Shown piece by piece: positions 1 through 5,978 of a stretch of DNA of 7,032 bases. Each line of letters starts with the position of its first letter. Positions within the stretch are counted from its first letter, which is position 1. The position numbers were made by a program, and so were the translations under genes. This DNA comes from Lentisphaeria bacterium UBA1724. Lineage in GTDB: Bacteria > Verrucomicrobiota > Lentisphaeria > Oligosphaerales > Oligosphaeraceae. The notes beneath the pieces were generated by a model. It saw only the letters and a program-made list of their open reading frames with translations. It was not told where the DNA came from and ran no database searches. The stretch lies in contig DCIO01000121.1 in NCBI GenBank assembly GCA_002315885.1, forward strand, positions 898 to 7,929, read 5' to 3'.

Positions 1-7
1 GCATTTT

Positions 8-28
8 CCCAGGGTTGTTCACCCTGGG
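8..28. repeat. Perfect inverted repeat, 8-bp stem
   Basis: CCCAGGGT at 8-15 pairs exactly with ACCCTGGG at 21-28 around a 5-base loop (16-20). The minus-strand transcript would carry it about 85 bases past the cysS stop. The base after the stem on the minus strand is A-rich (GAAAATGC on reading out), not T-rich. It may act as mRNA 3'-end structure or be part of a dispersed extragenic repeat. Confidence 0.75.
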
Positions 29-38
29 CTACCTTCAC

Positions 39-55
39 GGGCCCCTCCAGGGCCC
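39..55. repeat. Perfect inverted repeat, 6-bp GC-only stem
   Basis: GGGCCC at 39-44 and GGGCCC at 50-55 flank a 5-base loop (45-49). Each arm is itself palindromic, so the arms can pair with each other or between molecules. It lies about 57 bases after the cysS stop and 10 bases from the other hairpin, so the two probably form one structured element. There is no T tract on either side to mark it as an intrinsic terminator. Confidence 0.7.
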
Positions 56-63
56 AAATGCAC

Positions 64-99
64 CAGTCCTAACAGTCCTAACAGTCCTAACAGTCCTAG
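64..99. repeat. Tandem array of a 9-bp unit, four copies
   Basis: CAGTCCTAA is repeated at 64-72, 73-81 and 82-90, with a fourth copy at 91-99 ending in G instead of A. It starts about 13 bases beyond the cysS stop codon and is not coding. A period that is a multiple of three could suggest a repeat peptide, but no open gene runs through it. It looks like a microsatellite that could vary in copy number between strains. Confidence 0.85.
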
Positions 100-111
100 C
101 CGAATTCCGAA

Positions 112-1527
112 TTATTTCTTAATCAGCTGTGGTCCTTTGGGGGTGTCCTTGACCAGCCAGCCTGCGGCATCGATGGCCTTGCGGAGTTCATCGGCCTTGG
201 CCCAGTCCTTCGCCACACGTGCGGCCTGGCGTTCGTCAGCCAGAGCCTGGACTTCTGGGGGGATCTGCAGTTCGGCTTCGTCGGGCTGGACAATCGCCAG
301 CACCTCGTCCATCTTCGCCAGGACCGCCTGCGCGGCCTTTGCGGCTTCTGCGCTGAACTTCCCTGCATCCATATCGCGGTTGCAGTCACGGAGGAAATCA
401 AAGAGCACGCCCAATCCCGCGGAGACATTCAGGTCGTTCTGCAGAGCGCCCAGGAAGGCATCCCGCGCCTTGTCGAATGCGGCCTGCTGTTCGGCGGTAA
501 CGGGCTCCGCGGAGCCGCTCTTGGCCACATCTGCCAGACGCGCGGAGAATGCGTCGATGCGCTGGAGATTTCCCCGTGCCTCGTCCAGTGCCTGGAAGGA
601 GAAATTCAGGCTCTGGCGGTAGTAGGTGCTGATGAGCACATAGCGGATTTCGCGGCCGCTGTAGCCCTTGTTCAGGATATCCTTCAGGGTATAGAAATTG
701 CCCAGGCTCTTGGACATCTTCTGGCCTTCCACCATCAGGTGCGCGCAGTGCATCCACATATTCACGAACTTGCAGCCATTGGCGGCCTCGGACTGGGCAA
801 TTTCGTCCTCGTGGTGGGGGAACATATTGTCCACGCCACCGCAGTGCAGATCGAAGGTCTTTCCCAGATACTTGGAGGACATGGCGGAGCACTCGATATG
901 CCAACCGGGACGGCCCTTGCCCCAGGGAGAATCCCACCACACATCGCCATCCTGCTCATCCCAGGCCTTCCACAGCGCGAAATCCGCCATGGCGTCCTTG
1001 GCGTATTCGTCCATCTTGACACGGACGCCAACGCGCATGGCATCCCGGTCAATCTTCACCAACTGGCCGTATTTGGGCCACTTTTCGATGGAGAAGTAGA
1101 CCGACTTGTCCTCGGCCTGGTATGCGATGCCCTTGTCGAAGAGTGTCTGGATGAGCTGAATCATCTCGGGGATGGTCTCGGTGGCTGCGGGATAGACATC
1201 CGCGGGGACCATGCGGAGGGTCTTGATATCGGAGAAGAAGGCGTCCTTATACTGGCGTGTGAACTGGGTCAGGGGCAGTTTTGCGGCCTGGGAACCCCGG
1301 ATGGTCTTGTCATCCACATCCGTCAGGTTCATGACATGACGGACCTTCATCCCGGATGCCAGCAGCGTGCGCTTCAGGATATCCTCGAATGCGTAGCAGC
1401 GGAAATTGCCGATATGTGCGAAATTATAGACCGTGGGGCCGCAGGTATACATCCCGACTTTACCAGGATTGATGGGGGCCATTTCTTCCACACGGTGGGA
1501 AAGAGAGTTATAGAACTGTATTGCCAT
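112..1527 (-). CDS. cysS: Cysteine--tRNA ligase
   Basis: Class Ia aminoacyl-tRNA synthetase that activates cysteine with ATP and charges tRNA-Cys in the cytoplasm. The 471 residues fit the family (E. coli about 461). The HIGH-type motif is HIGN at 38-41 and KMSKS is at 270-274. The zinc ligands are all present: Cys29 (TCGPTVYN), Cys213, His238 and Glu242, matching E. coli C28, C209, H234 and E238. The C-terminal third is the helical DALR-type and anticodon-binding region, ending in a Lys-rich tail. The frame stays open 35 codons upstream, but the ATG at 1527 has an AGGAG 7 bases away and begins the family's normal N-terminus (MAIQFYNSL). It follows the phosphoesterase gene by 2 bases, so translation is probably coupled. 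The stop codon lies inside an AATTCCGAATT repeat motif. Confidence 0.97.
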   Translation of the reverse strand: MAIQFYNSLSHRVEEMAPINPGKVGMYTCGPTVYNFAHIGNFRCYAFEDILKRTLLASGMKVRHVMNLTDVDDKTIRGSQAAKLPLTQFTRQYKDAFFSDIKTLRMVPADVYPAATETIPEMIQLIQTLFDKGIAYQAEDKSVYFSIEKWPKYGQLVKIDRDAMRVGVRVKMDEYAKDAMADFALWKAWDEQDGDVWWDSPWGKGRPGWHIECSAMSSKYLGKTFDLHCGGVDNMFPHHEDEIAQSEAANGCKFVNMWMHCAHLMVEGQKMSKSLGNFYTLKDILNKGYSGREIRYVLISTYYRQSLNFSFQALDEARGNLQRIDAFSARLADVAKSGSAEPVTAEQQAAFDKARDAFLGALQNDLNVSAGLGVLFDFLRDCNRDMDAGKFSAEAAKAAQAVLAKMDEVLAIVQPDEAELQIPPEVQALADERQAARVAKDWAKADELRKAIDAAGWLVKDTPKGPQLIKK

Positions 1528-1529
1528 AG

Positions 1530-2735
1530 TTATTCTCCTGCCTCGACAGGTTGGTGATGCAGTGTGATGAGGGTGATTTCCGAGGGAACCAAAAAACGCA
1601 ACGGCGGCCCCCAGAATCCGGTACCGCGACAAATATAAAGCCGCAAGCCGGTTCTTAATGAATGCCAGATGCTTGCACGGAACTTATTTGAGAAGTTTAC
1701 CACAAAATTAAAGGGGAAAAGTTGTCCGCCATGGGTATGACCGCAGAATGCGATGTCATAGCCCTCTGGCAGCGCTCGTGCCCAGGATGGGTCGTGTGCC
1801 AGGACGATGTTGCAGGCGTTTTCTTCCGGCGAGGGGAGTTTTTTCCGCAGGTATTCGAAGGCCTCCTTGCTTGTATTGAATGCCACATCCCCCTCTTCGA
1901 AGGCGTCTTTCGGTCCCCAGGGCGCTCGGCGGTATATCCAGGGATCGTCGATGCCCGTGAGAGCAAGCCAAGCCTGTGGGTGGACGCGGTTGGTATCCGT
2001 GCGTCCACCCAGAATAGTCATGGGAGTCTGGCCATGGAATGCCAGGCTGCTCCGCCATCCCGCATAGCCGTCGTGATTTCCCAGGACTCCATAGAAGCCA
2101 TCGGGAGCCCGCCATTGGATGCGCTGACGAATGACATCATCCAATTCTGGCCCCGATGCCTTGTCAATGAAATCCCCCGCATGGAGAATCAGATCGGGGT
2201 GATGCTCCTCCACCGCCTTGTCCACCGCCTCCAGAATGCTCTCGGGATAGAAGAGCTTGATATGCAAATCGCTCAGCAGGAGAATGCGATAGCCATCCGC
2301 ATCGGCAGGCACGGTGGGTAACGCGATGTCGTATTGCTTTACGCTGGGGTGCATCGCCTGGTAGTACCCCAGCGTGATGGCAAAGACACAGAACGCCAGG
2401 GAAACCACGACGACTTTCAAGGGCGAAAGATGCCATTCTTTCTTTCCGAAGAAATTCCAGAGTTCCAGCAGGAATGCCATCACACCGAACCATAGCCCGA
2501 TGACTTCCACAACGAAGCCCATGGTCAGGATGCGTGCCGCCATGGGAGAACTGAACGCCGCATGGCGCAACACGACTCCAGGCACCAGAAAGAGCACCAG
2601 GAGATCCATGAGCAACGACACACGTATCACCCAGGGACGCCGGCATTTCAAAAATGACAGCACCGCCCGTTGCAACACCCACCAATCCCAGAAGGCGAAG
2701 ATGAGTAATCCAGATAAAAAGACAAAAGCAAACAT
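1530..2735 (-). CDS. Membrane-anchored calcineurin-like metallophosphoesterase
   Basis: A 401-residue protein with an N-terminal membrane domain and a C-terminal two-metal phosphoesterase domain. Hydrophobic segments lie near residues 3-23, 38-57, 70-92 and 106-124. The catalytic motifs come in family order: DLH (Asp156, His158), GD (Asp188), GNHD (219-222), AHD (His314) and GHTHGGQ (332-338). All expected metal ligands are present, so it should be active. This layout is like B. subtilis YkuE and E. coli YaeI, whose relatives cleave phosphodiester or pyrophosphate bonds, probably in lipids; the substrate here cannot be read from sequence. Four predicted membrane segments are more than the single one typical of YkuE. 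The ATG at 2735 lies 4 bases after the recO-like stop and lacks a visible Shine-Dalgarno. The last codons contain the cysS ribosome binding site. Confidence 0.92.
   Translation of the reverse strand: MFAFVFLSGLLIFAFWDWWVLQRAVLSFLKCRRPWVIRVSLLMDLLVLFLVPGVVLRHAAFSSPMAARILTMGFVVEVIGLWFGVMAFLLELWNFFGKKEWHLSPLKVVVVSLAFCVFAITLGYYQAMHPSVKQYDIALPTVPADADGYRILLLSDLHIKLFYPESILEAVDKAVEEHHPDLILHAGDFIDKASGPELDDVIRQRIQWRAPDGFYGVLGNHDGYAGWRSSLAFHGQTPMTILGGRTDTNRVHPQAWLALTGIDDPWIYRRAPWGPKDAFEEGDVAFNTSKEAFEYLRKKLPSPEENACNIVLAHDPSWARALPEGYDIAFCGHTHGGQLFPFNFVVNFSNKFRASIWHSLRTGLRLYICRGTGFWGPPLRFLVPSEITLITLHHQPVEAGE
1535..1539 (-). promoter_or_regulatory. Ribosome binding site of cysS
   Basis: On the minus strand AGGAG sits 7 bases before the ATG at 1527. 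It fixes the cysS start and rules out the longer open frame. The site lies wholly within the last codons (Ala-Gly-Glu) of the upstream phosphoesterase gene, so ribosomes finishing that gene end on top of it. Confidence 0.85.
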
Positions 2736-2739
2736 GATT

Positions 2740-3360
2740 TTAGAATATTTCTACGCACTCGGCATCCAGGAGTCTAGAGCGTGTCCACTCCAGGAGTGCG
2801 TTCCAGACTTTGGGTTCCAGCTGTGGGATATCGCCTCCTGCGGCCATCTGCAGGAGGATTTGGCATTGCGCGGCCTTTCGGGGATCCATCTCCACGGGAG
2901 AGAGCCACCCCGCCTCATTCAGGAACGCCAATCCAACGCCGGTCAGAATCGCCTCGGGAGTGGAGGCATCCCCGCGCAATCGAATCAATGCCACCTGCAG
3001 AGCCTGGTAGAATTGTGGGATTGGCACCTGCGGATGTGTATTGGCCAAAGCGAAACGCGCCAGACGGCATGCGGGTTCGTAGCCATTCTTCGAGGTCGCC
3101 ACCCCGGTGTAGTCCGCACTTATGGAAGTCGCCTTGCCTCGGAAGATATCGCTATCCGAATGGCGGTATTCCATCTGTGCCACCTGGAAGATATCCAGGA
3201 AACCGCCCTTGTTCTTGCCACGCTGAGAGGGAAGCCGCACAATAAACGCCATGCGACCATGTTCGGCAGAGACACCATTGACGATCATCGAGTCGTCTTG
3301 GAATGGCGTCTTCCGAAGAATCAGTAACTCGGCGCTTTGATCGGCGGGCAGTGGCTTCAT
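2740..3360 (-). CDS. recO: Probable RecO-like DNA repair protein, short and divergent
   Basis: A 206-residue cytoplasmic protein. Residues 11-45 read like the RecO N-terminal OB fold: a strand ending LILRKTPF, then QDDSMIV, then EHGRM and a following strand, comparable to the 'ES...VLT.EHG' pattern of RecO. The rest is mainly helical, as in the RecO C-terminal domain. RecO works with RecR to load RecA onto SSB-coated DNA in gap repair. It is shorter than the usual 230-250 residues, and no four-cysteine zinc site is visible (only Cys98, Cys166 and Cys202). The ATG overlaps the stop of the upstream gene as ATGA, implying translational coupling, and no Shine-Dalgarno is seen. The assignment rests on the N-terminal pattern alone; a different OB-fold protein is possible. 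Confidence 0.62.
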   Translation of the reverse strand: MKPLPADQSAELLILRKTPFQDDSMIVNGVSAEHGRMAFIVRLPSQRGKNKGGFLDIFQVAQMEYRHSDSDIFRGKATSISADYTGVATSKNGYEPACRLARFALANTHPQVPIPQFYQALQVALIRLRGDASTPEAILTGVGLAFLNEAGWLSPVEMDPRKAAQCQILLQMAAGGDIPQLEPKVWNALLEWTRSRLLDAECVEIF

Positions 3361-4001
3361 TTCGTCATCGGATTTTCGGGTGGCAGGAGCATCAGCTGAG
3401 TAGTGACGAAGAGAATCATCACGATGGTGAGCAGCACCAGCGCCATGCCGATCATGCGTATCTGTCCAGGCAATTCCTTTGACTGCAGTTCCAGGGTATC
3501 GGCGGTGTTGCGCAACTGCATCACAGTGGAATCCAGCGCCTTGATGAGCTTGGCGTGGTCTTCTTTCGTATAATCCCGGAAAATGGTAGATGTCTGGGCA
3601 AGAGTCTTGGAGATTCTAGGCATGAGTGCCTCCAAATCCCGAGCGGCCACCTCCAGGTCCTTCATGGGCTTGACCTTGATGCCGAATATCTCCCCCGCAG
3701 GCAACGCCGCAATCTGCCGCATGAATTCCACTAGGGGTTGGATATCCGTCGCCAAGTAGCTCAATTCCCGCAGATTGACTGCGTATGCAGGCATGTTCTT
3801 GCTGCCGAAGCGGTCGATGTTGTCCCGTTGAGCATCCACCGCATCCGCGTATTGACGCAATAGATTCGCCGTCATGACCATATCCGAGGCAGGCAGGGAC
3901 TTGGGGGCCTGCACGGTGAAAATCACTGACCCGATTAACAAAATCAGCGAAATCGCCATTTCCAGGCAAAGAAGAGTGATGAGAGTCGTGCGTTTGTTCA
4001 T
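3357..4001 (-). CDS. Membrane protein of unknown function with two terminal membrane segments
   Basis: I do not recognise this 214-residue protein. It has one hydrophobic segment near residues 8-30 and another near 182-206, with a largely helical region of about 150 residues between them. That region is rich in heptad-like Leu/Ala/Ile spacing, notably 113-178. The basic N-terminus (MNKR) suggests it faces the cytoplasm, placing the middle in the periplasm and a short C-tail inside. The plan resembles the sensor half of methyl-accepting or four-helix-bundle receptors, but no HAMP or signalling domain follows. It starts 16 bases after the upstream unknown gene, with a T-rich leader and no Shine-Dalgarno, and overlaps the RecO-like gene by 4 bases. 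The pairing with the secreted protein upstream hints at a shared envelope role; this is inference. Confidence 0.85.
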   Translation of the reverse strand: MNKRTTLITLLCLEMAISLILLIGSVIFTVQAPKSLPASDMVMTANLLRQYADAVDAQRDNIDRFGSKNMPAYAVNLRELSYLATDIQPLVEFMRQIAALPAGEIFGIKVKPMKDLEVAARDLEALMPRISKTLAQTSTIFRDYTKEDHAKLIKALDSTVMQLRNTADTLELQSKELPGQIRMIGMALVLLTIVMILFVTTQLMLLPPENPMTK

Positions 4002-4017
4002 TTTTACAAAAATTAAC

Positions 4018-5247
4018 TTACAATCCGACAGCCTGGTCCAGTGGCTTCAGGGCTTCACGGAGTTCCAGCATCTCCAGCCATTCCTGGAAGCGGCGCTGAT
4101 TGGCGGTATTTTCTTCCGCCTCATCCAGCAATCGTTCTGCGGTGGTCTGGCGCGTAATCGCGGTATCCAGCGACGCCCTGCCCGCTTGCAGGCGTTCGCG
4201 GAAAAAGCGCATGTCGTGTTGACGGAAGGCATCCACTGCGGAGACATACATCCCGATGGACTCCTGCAAAAGTGGCGGTGACGCCAACACCAGCTTCACC
4301 AGGTTGTTCTGGAGAGCCGCCAGTGCGCTGTCATCCAGTTTGTAATCCTTCAGCATCTGTGGGACCTGTTCTAGGTGGACCCGTCGGATGCCGTCCTGGG
4401 CATCTGCGGAGAGCACGGAGATTGTCATCTGCTCTTCCAATTTCTCGCGGATTTCCTCGGGGGAGTTATTTCTGACGCGTGCATTGGCCACCGAGAGGGC
4501 ATTGCGCTCATACCAGGCCTGCATGGACTCATTTTCTCCCACGCTTCCTGGGGGCAGCGCTTTCCGCAACGCCTCCGCAGGAGAGAGTCCCTCTTGGATT
4601 TCGTATCGGCTCCAGGCGGTCAGAAGGCCTGGGAAATCCCGTGTCGTCCCCTCCAGGATATCCAGCAGGAGATTGGAATGGAGCATATAGAGATGGAAGA
4701 TGGCCTGCTGGTCGGAGGGAGCCGGCATATTCAGCAAGGTCTCCAGGGAGGGATAATTCCGCTGGCGGAATTGCTCACGGGGCACGCTGAAATCGGGGGC
4801 ATAGAATCCCCGCACCGCCCCGCAATAGACCACGCGATTCGCCAACCCCGCCGCCACCACGGAGACTGCGTGGGGTTCCGCAAAACGCTTGTCAGCCACC
4901 AACTCCCGCAGGCGACGCAGGACCATCGCCCGGAATACCCGCCAAATACCCCGCTGGGCATTCTCCGACTTGGGAAGAGCCACGGAGTTGCCACGGAATT
5001 CACTCTCGGAGAAGGAGCGCTCCAATGCGTAGAAATCCAGGGTGCGCTTGGGAAGCTCACGAGTGCCCAGCAGGGCATCGGTCTCCCGATGGCAGATGCG
5101 CACCAGCATGGTGATATTCCACAACGTCTGGGGATCCAGGGCGTAGATCTCCGCCTTCTCCGTGGGAAGCTGCTGGGAGACGCCCTCCTGTCCCCAAAGA
5201 AACAGGAGGCCGCTAAGCAGCATGAGGATTGTAAGGCGGAATTTCAT
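4018..5247 (-). CDS. Secreted helical protein of unknown function
   Basis: A 409-residue protein without a family I can name firmly. Residues 1-25 look like a Sec signal peptide: basic MKFR, a hydrophobic core to about 18, then a polar stretch with likely cleavage near GVSQ-Q. There is no lipobox cysteine. The remainder is rich in charged helices, with a likely coiled coil at about 340-400 ending in a short hydrophobic tail. Residues 95-235 faintly recall the C-terminal part of peptidase MA-like (gluzincin) proteins (a helix, an AAGLANR segment at 132-138, YPSLETLL at 165-172, then GLSPAEALRKAL at 220-231), but there is no HExxH. I chose the ATG at 5247 because it begins the signal peptide; an in-frame GTG at 5280 would add 11 charged residues. 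It follows purE by 35 bases that contain a hairpin. Confidence 0.85.
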   Translation of the reverse strand: MKFRLTILMLLSGLLFLWGQEGVSQQLPTEKAEIYALDPQTLWNITMLVRICHRETDALLGTRELPKRTLDFYALERSFSESEFRGNSVALPKSENAQRGIWRVFRAMVLRRLRELVADKRFAEPHAVSVVAAGLANRVVYCGAVRGFYAPDFSVPREQFRQRNYPSLETLLNMPAPSDQQAIFHLYMLHSNLLLDILEGTTRDFPGLLTAWSRYEIQEGLSPAEALRKALPPGSVGENESMQAWYERNALSVANARVRNNSPEEIREKLEEQMTISVLSADAQDGIRRVHLEQVPQMLKDYKLDDSALAALQNNLVKLVLASPPLLQESIGMYVSAVDAFRQHDMRFFRERLQAGRASLDTAITRQTTAERLLDEAEENTANQRRFQEWLEMLELREALKPLDQAVGL

Positions 5248-5255
5248 CAACTTAT

Positions 5256-5275
5256 CTCGGAGCTCTCGCTCCGAG
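5256..5275 (-). promoter_or_regulatory. Perfect hairpin with GNRA-type loop before the secreted-protein gene
   Basis: On the minus strand CTCGGAGC (5275-5268) and GCTCCGAG (5263-5256) form an uninterrupted 8-bp stem closed by a GAGA loop, a stable GNRA tetraloop. It begins 7 bases after the purE stop and ends 8 bases before the ATG at 5247. No T tract follows, so it is not a standard terminator. The only Shine-Dalgarno-like GGAG nearby is in its 5' arm and would be buried by pairing. It may limit translation of the downstream gene, or mark an mRNA processing or stability boundary after purE. Confidence 0.6.
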
Positions 5276-5282
5276 CACACGA

Positions 5283-5777
5283 CTAGAGCCCCTGGATTTC
5301 GGCATCCGCCGCCAGGACCTTCTCCTTGCGGGCGGCACGGTCGGCGGCAAGCTTTTCCCGGAGTTCGGGATCCGCCAGAGCCAGAATCTGCGCGGCCAGC
5401 AATCCCGCGTTGGTGGCGCCGCCGGAGCCCACGCCCACAGTGGCGACGGGGATGCCGCCAGGCATCTGGACTGTCGCCAGCAACGCGTCCATGCCATGGA
5501 ACGCACCGCCTTCCACGGGGATGCCGATGACAGGCAGGAGAGTATGCGCGGCAACGGCGCCCGCCAGGTGTGCGGCACCGCCTGCGGCAGCGATGATGAC
5601 GCCATAGCCATTGGCAATCGCGTTGTCCGTGAAATCCGCCACCACCTCGGGAGTGCGGTGTGCGCTCATCACGCGAACCGTGGTCTCCACACCCAACTTC
5701 TTCAGGGTGTCAATGCATCCCTGGATCTTGGGCAAATCCGAATTGCTGCCCATCAAAACTGCTGCTTTCAAAGCCAT
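5283..5777 (-). CDS. purE: N5-carboxyaminoimidazole ribonucleotide mutase (PurE, class I)
   Basis: Catalyses conversion of N5-CAIR to CAIR in de novo purine synthesis, normally with PurK supplying the substrate. The 164 residues match the usual length. Diagnostic motifs are GSNSD at 10-14, SAHRTP at 38-43 with the catalytic histidine His40 (E. coli His45), and the glycine-rich AAAGGAAHLAG at 63-73. The following PVIGIPV and MDALLATVQMP segments are class I in character, so a separate PurK is expected elsewhere; none is in this window. In the substrate loop Ala72 replaces the common proline of AAHLPG. The ATG at 5777 is preceded by AAAGGAG at 9 bases, so the 12 upstream in-frame codons are leader. 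It is the first gene after a 196-base intergenic region and probably the first of the block running to cysS. Confidence 0.96.
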   Translation of the reverse strand: MALKAAVLMGSNSDLPKIQGCIDTLKKLGVETTVRVMSAHRTPEVVADFTDNAIANGYGVIIAAAGGAAHLAGAVAAHTLLPVIGIPVEGGAFHGMDALLATVQMPGGIPVATVGVGSGGATNAGLLAAQILALADPELREKLAADRAARKEKVLAADAEIQGL

Positions 5778-5786
5778 TTTCTTTAA

Positions 5787-5793
5787 CTCCTTT
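5787..5793 (-). promoter_or_regulatory. Ribosome binding site of purE
   Basis: AAAGGAG on the minus strand lies 9 bases before the ATG at 5777. This is the strongest Shine-Dalgarno in the window and sets the purE start over the longer open frame that begins at 5813. An A/T-rich stretch (about 5800-5822) just upstream is where a promoter would be expected, but I cannot identify convincing -35 and -10 boxes. Confidence 0.85.
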
Positions 5794-5826
5794 GGTTTAC
5801 AACAAAAAAACAATTTCTAATTCCGC

Positions 5827-5930
5827 ATTCCTAATTCCGAATTGAAGAAGAGGGGGCAAGGGGGAAACACTCCCCCTTCCTTACAAAAATTCCTAATTCC
5901 GAATTGAAGAAGAGGGGGCAAGGGGGAAAC
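5827..5930. repeat. Two exact copies of a 42-bp G-rich unit, 62-bp period
   Basis: Positions 5827-5868 and 5889-5930 are identical over 42 bases. Each copy begins with ATTCCTAATTCCGAATTG, continues with AAGAAG, and ends with two G5 runs (GGGGGCAAGGGGGAAAC). A C5 or C6 run follows each copy, so each can fold: AAGGGGGA 5858-5865 with TCCCCCTT 5871-5878, and GGGGGA 5922-5927 with TCCCCC 5932-5937. The unit lies between the radical SAM stop and purE. It looks like a duplicated extragenic repeat; on the minus strand the hairpins lack a T tract, so a terminator role is only possible, not shown. Confidence 0.85.
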
Positions 5931-5943
5931 CTCCCCCCTCCTC

Positions 5944-5978
5944 CATTAAGCATTAAGCATCAAGCATTAAGCATTAAA
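5944..5978. repeat. Tandem array of a 7-bp unit, five copies, running into a stop codon
   Basis: CATTAAG occurs at 5944-5950, 5951-5957 and 5965-5971, with one-base variants CATCAAG at 5958-5964 and CATTAAA at 5972-5978. The stop codon of the radical SAM gene (minus strand TAA, 5976-5974) lies inside the last copy. On the minus strand the array reads as repeated TTAATGC, giving successive TAATG stop-start overlaps. A gain or loss of copies would leave the protein unchanged. Confidence 0.85.

Larger units (their letters stand above)
1..111. other. Repeat- and hairpin-rich tail downstream of cysS
   Basis: This stretch follows the cysS stop codon in the direction of transcription and holds no supportable coding sequence. 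It contains two strong inverted repeats (8-28 and 39-55), a four-copy nonamer array (64-99) and the odd palindrome AATTCCGAATT (103-113). The hairpins could end transcription of the cysS operon or stabilise its 3' end. On the minus strand neither is followed by a run of T, so a classical intrinsic terminator is not shown. The whole stretch looks like dispersed intergenic repeat material. Confidence 0.6.

Noticed and set aside
739..1557. 272-codon open frame on the plus strand opposite cysS
   Set aside because: It lies wholly antisense to a certain cysS with all active-site motifs, shows no domain pattern, and is explained by high-GC codon bias in the opposite strand.
1528..1632. 35-codon N-terminal extension of cysS
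   Set aside because: The extension overlaps the phosphoesterase coding end in another frame and has no family match, while the ATG at 1527 has a well-placed AGGAG.
2374..3327. 317-codon plus-strand open frame across the phosphoesterase and RecO-like genes
   Set aside because: It spans two minus-strand genes, including well-supported phosphoesterase sequence, and has no coherent protein features.
4375..5286. 303-codon open frame on the plus strand opposite the secreted-protein gene
   Set aside because: The minus-strand frame has a signal peptide and fits the compact operon order; the plus frame has irregular composition rich in His, Gly and Arg and no recognisable domain.
5858..5878. Intrinsic terminator for the radical SAM gene
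   Set aside because: The stem is strong, but on the minus strand it is followed by GCCCCC and not by a T run, so I kept it as repeat structure only.
5827..5978. CRISPR-like array
   Set aside because: There are only two copies of the 42-bp unit with short non-unique spacers, the neighbouring repeats are 7-bp tandem units without spacers, and there are no cas genes.
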